Shown one piece after another: positions 5,567 through 6,014 of a DNA stretch of 6,014 nucleotides. A program made the translations under genes and the position numbers. The DNA is from Candidatus Roizmanbacteria bacterium CG10_big_fil_rev_8_21_14_0_10_45_7 (GTDB lineage Bacteria; Patescibacteriota; Microgenomatia; UBA1406), in assembly GCA_002793745.1 (NCBI GenBank), contig PFEE01000003.1:1-6014 (forward strand), in the 5' to 3' direction. Numbering within the stretch: the stretch's first letter is position 1; every line of letters starts with the position of its first letter. The notes below the pieces were generated by a model, which saw only the letters and a program-made list of their open reading frames with translations, was not told the DNA's origin and did not search any database.

Positions 5567-6014
5567 ATGAAGCGCTTTATAATAAACTCCCATAATCAAG
5601 ACGAGGCAATTGCGTCTGCTGTATCAACACTGTCTAAGGGCGGATTAGTAGTGTTTCCCTCAGACACGGTATATGGCCTTGCCGCTGACGCAACATCAGA
5701 CACTGCCGTCACCGCCCTCTTGTCGTTTAAAGAACGCGCGCCCGGAAAACCGGTCTCGATTGCCGTACGCGACATGGCAATGCTTGAACACTATGTATCG
5801 ATTTCAGCCAACAACCGAAATGTGCTCTCAACACTGCTTCCCGGACCATTTACCGCCGTACTCCCCTCAAAACATCGTACTGTACTCAGCCTTGAGGCAG
5901 AAGACGGCAGCTTGGGCGTGCGTATTCCATCTCACTTTTTTGTTGAAGCGCTCAGCAGCGCCTATCCCCACCCCTATACCGCAACCAGCGCGAACATAGC
6001 GGGAAAAGGGCCCC
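5567..6014 (+). CDS. tsaC: Threonylcarbamoyl-AMP synthase, TsaC/Sua5/YrdC family (C-terminus off window)
   Basis: The family makes threonylcarbamoyl-AMP from threonine, bicarbonate and ATP in the cytosol. TsaB/D/E then transfers this group to A37 of ANN-decoding tRNAs (t6A). The frame runs 149 codons to the right edge without a stop. Conserved YrdC features are visible: FPSDTVYGLA (30-39), the K-x-R nucleotide-binding motif with SFKERAPGKP (53-62), LLPGPFTAVL (90-99), LGVRIPSH (116-123) and TATSANIAG (138-146). The visible part covers most of a YrdC domain. Because the end is missing, one cannot tell a short TsaC (about 190-210 aa) from a longer Sua5 with an extra C-terminal domain. The start ATG is supported by TATAAT 8 bases upstream, and no Shine-Dalgarno site is present. 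It is divergent from valS across 25 bp. Confidence 0.95.
   Translation, partial: MKRFIINSHNQDEAIASAVSTLSKGGLVVFPSDTVYGLAADATSDTAVTALLSFKERAPGKPVSIAVRDMAMLEHYVSISANNRNVLSTLLPGPFTAVLPSKHRTVLSLEAEDGSLGVRIPSHFFVEALSSAYPHPYTATSANIAGKGP

Overview
The window looks like part of a compact, informational-gene-rich bacterial chromosome, most plausibly from the Candidate Phyla Radiation (Patescibacteria). The case rests on three things: a shortened ValS with HAGH in place of HIGH and no C-terminal coiled-coil tail, genes that abut or overlap, and start codons lying only a few bases downstream of clear -10 boxes with no Shine-Dalgarno sequence. This assignment is inference from recalled family features, not a database result. 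The genetic code is standard (table 11): rpmH ends sensibly at TGA, and tryptophans are TGG.

Layout from left to right. (1) 1-859, minus: an unrecognised protein with one N-terminal transmembrane segment, cut off at the left edge. (2) 860-912: a 53-bp divergent promoter region. (3) 913-2286, plus: glutamyl-tRNA synthetase (gltX). (4) One base after its stop begins the end of a convergent minus-strand cluster that reads valS (5541-3310), rpmH (3309-3154), era (3157-2288). valS and rpmH abut with zero spacing, and rpmH and era overlap by 4 bases. (5) 5542-5566: a 25-bp divergent promoter region with a palindromic ATTATATAAT that supplies both -10 boxes. (6) 5567 to the right edge, plus: the N-terminal part of a TsaC/Sua5/YrdC threonylcarbamoyl-AMP synthase.

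All five recognised genes serve translation. GltX and ValS charge tRNAs, TsaC makes the t6A37 modification precursor for ANN-decoding tRNAs, L34 is a 50S ribosomal protein, and Era assists 30S maturation. The valS-rpmH-era cluster probably forms one transcript from the promoter at about 5549-5554. rpmH (51 aa) was found by reading the apparently empty gap between valS and era. Its usual partners dnaA, rnpA and yidC are absent here.

Non-coding structure worth attention: four -10 boxes that would give transcripts starting 0-5 nt before the start codon, a 37-bp imperfect palindrome inserted in frame in valS that behaves like a protein-tolerated palindromic element, and an 11-bp perfect inverted repeat in the KH-domain part of era. 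I saw no tRNA, rRNA, CRISPR array, insertion sequence, T-box, riboswitch or intrinsic terminator. No wholly new multi-gene system is evident.
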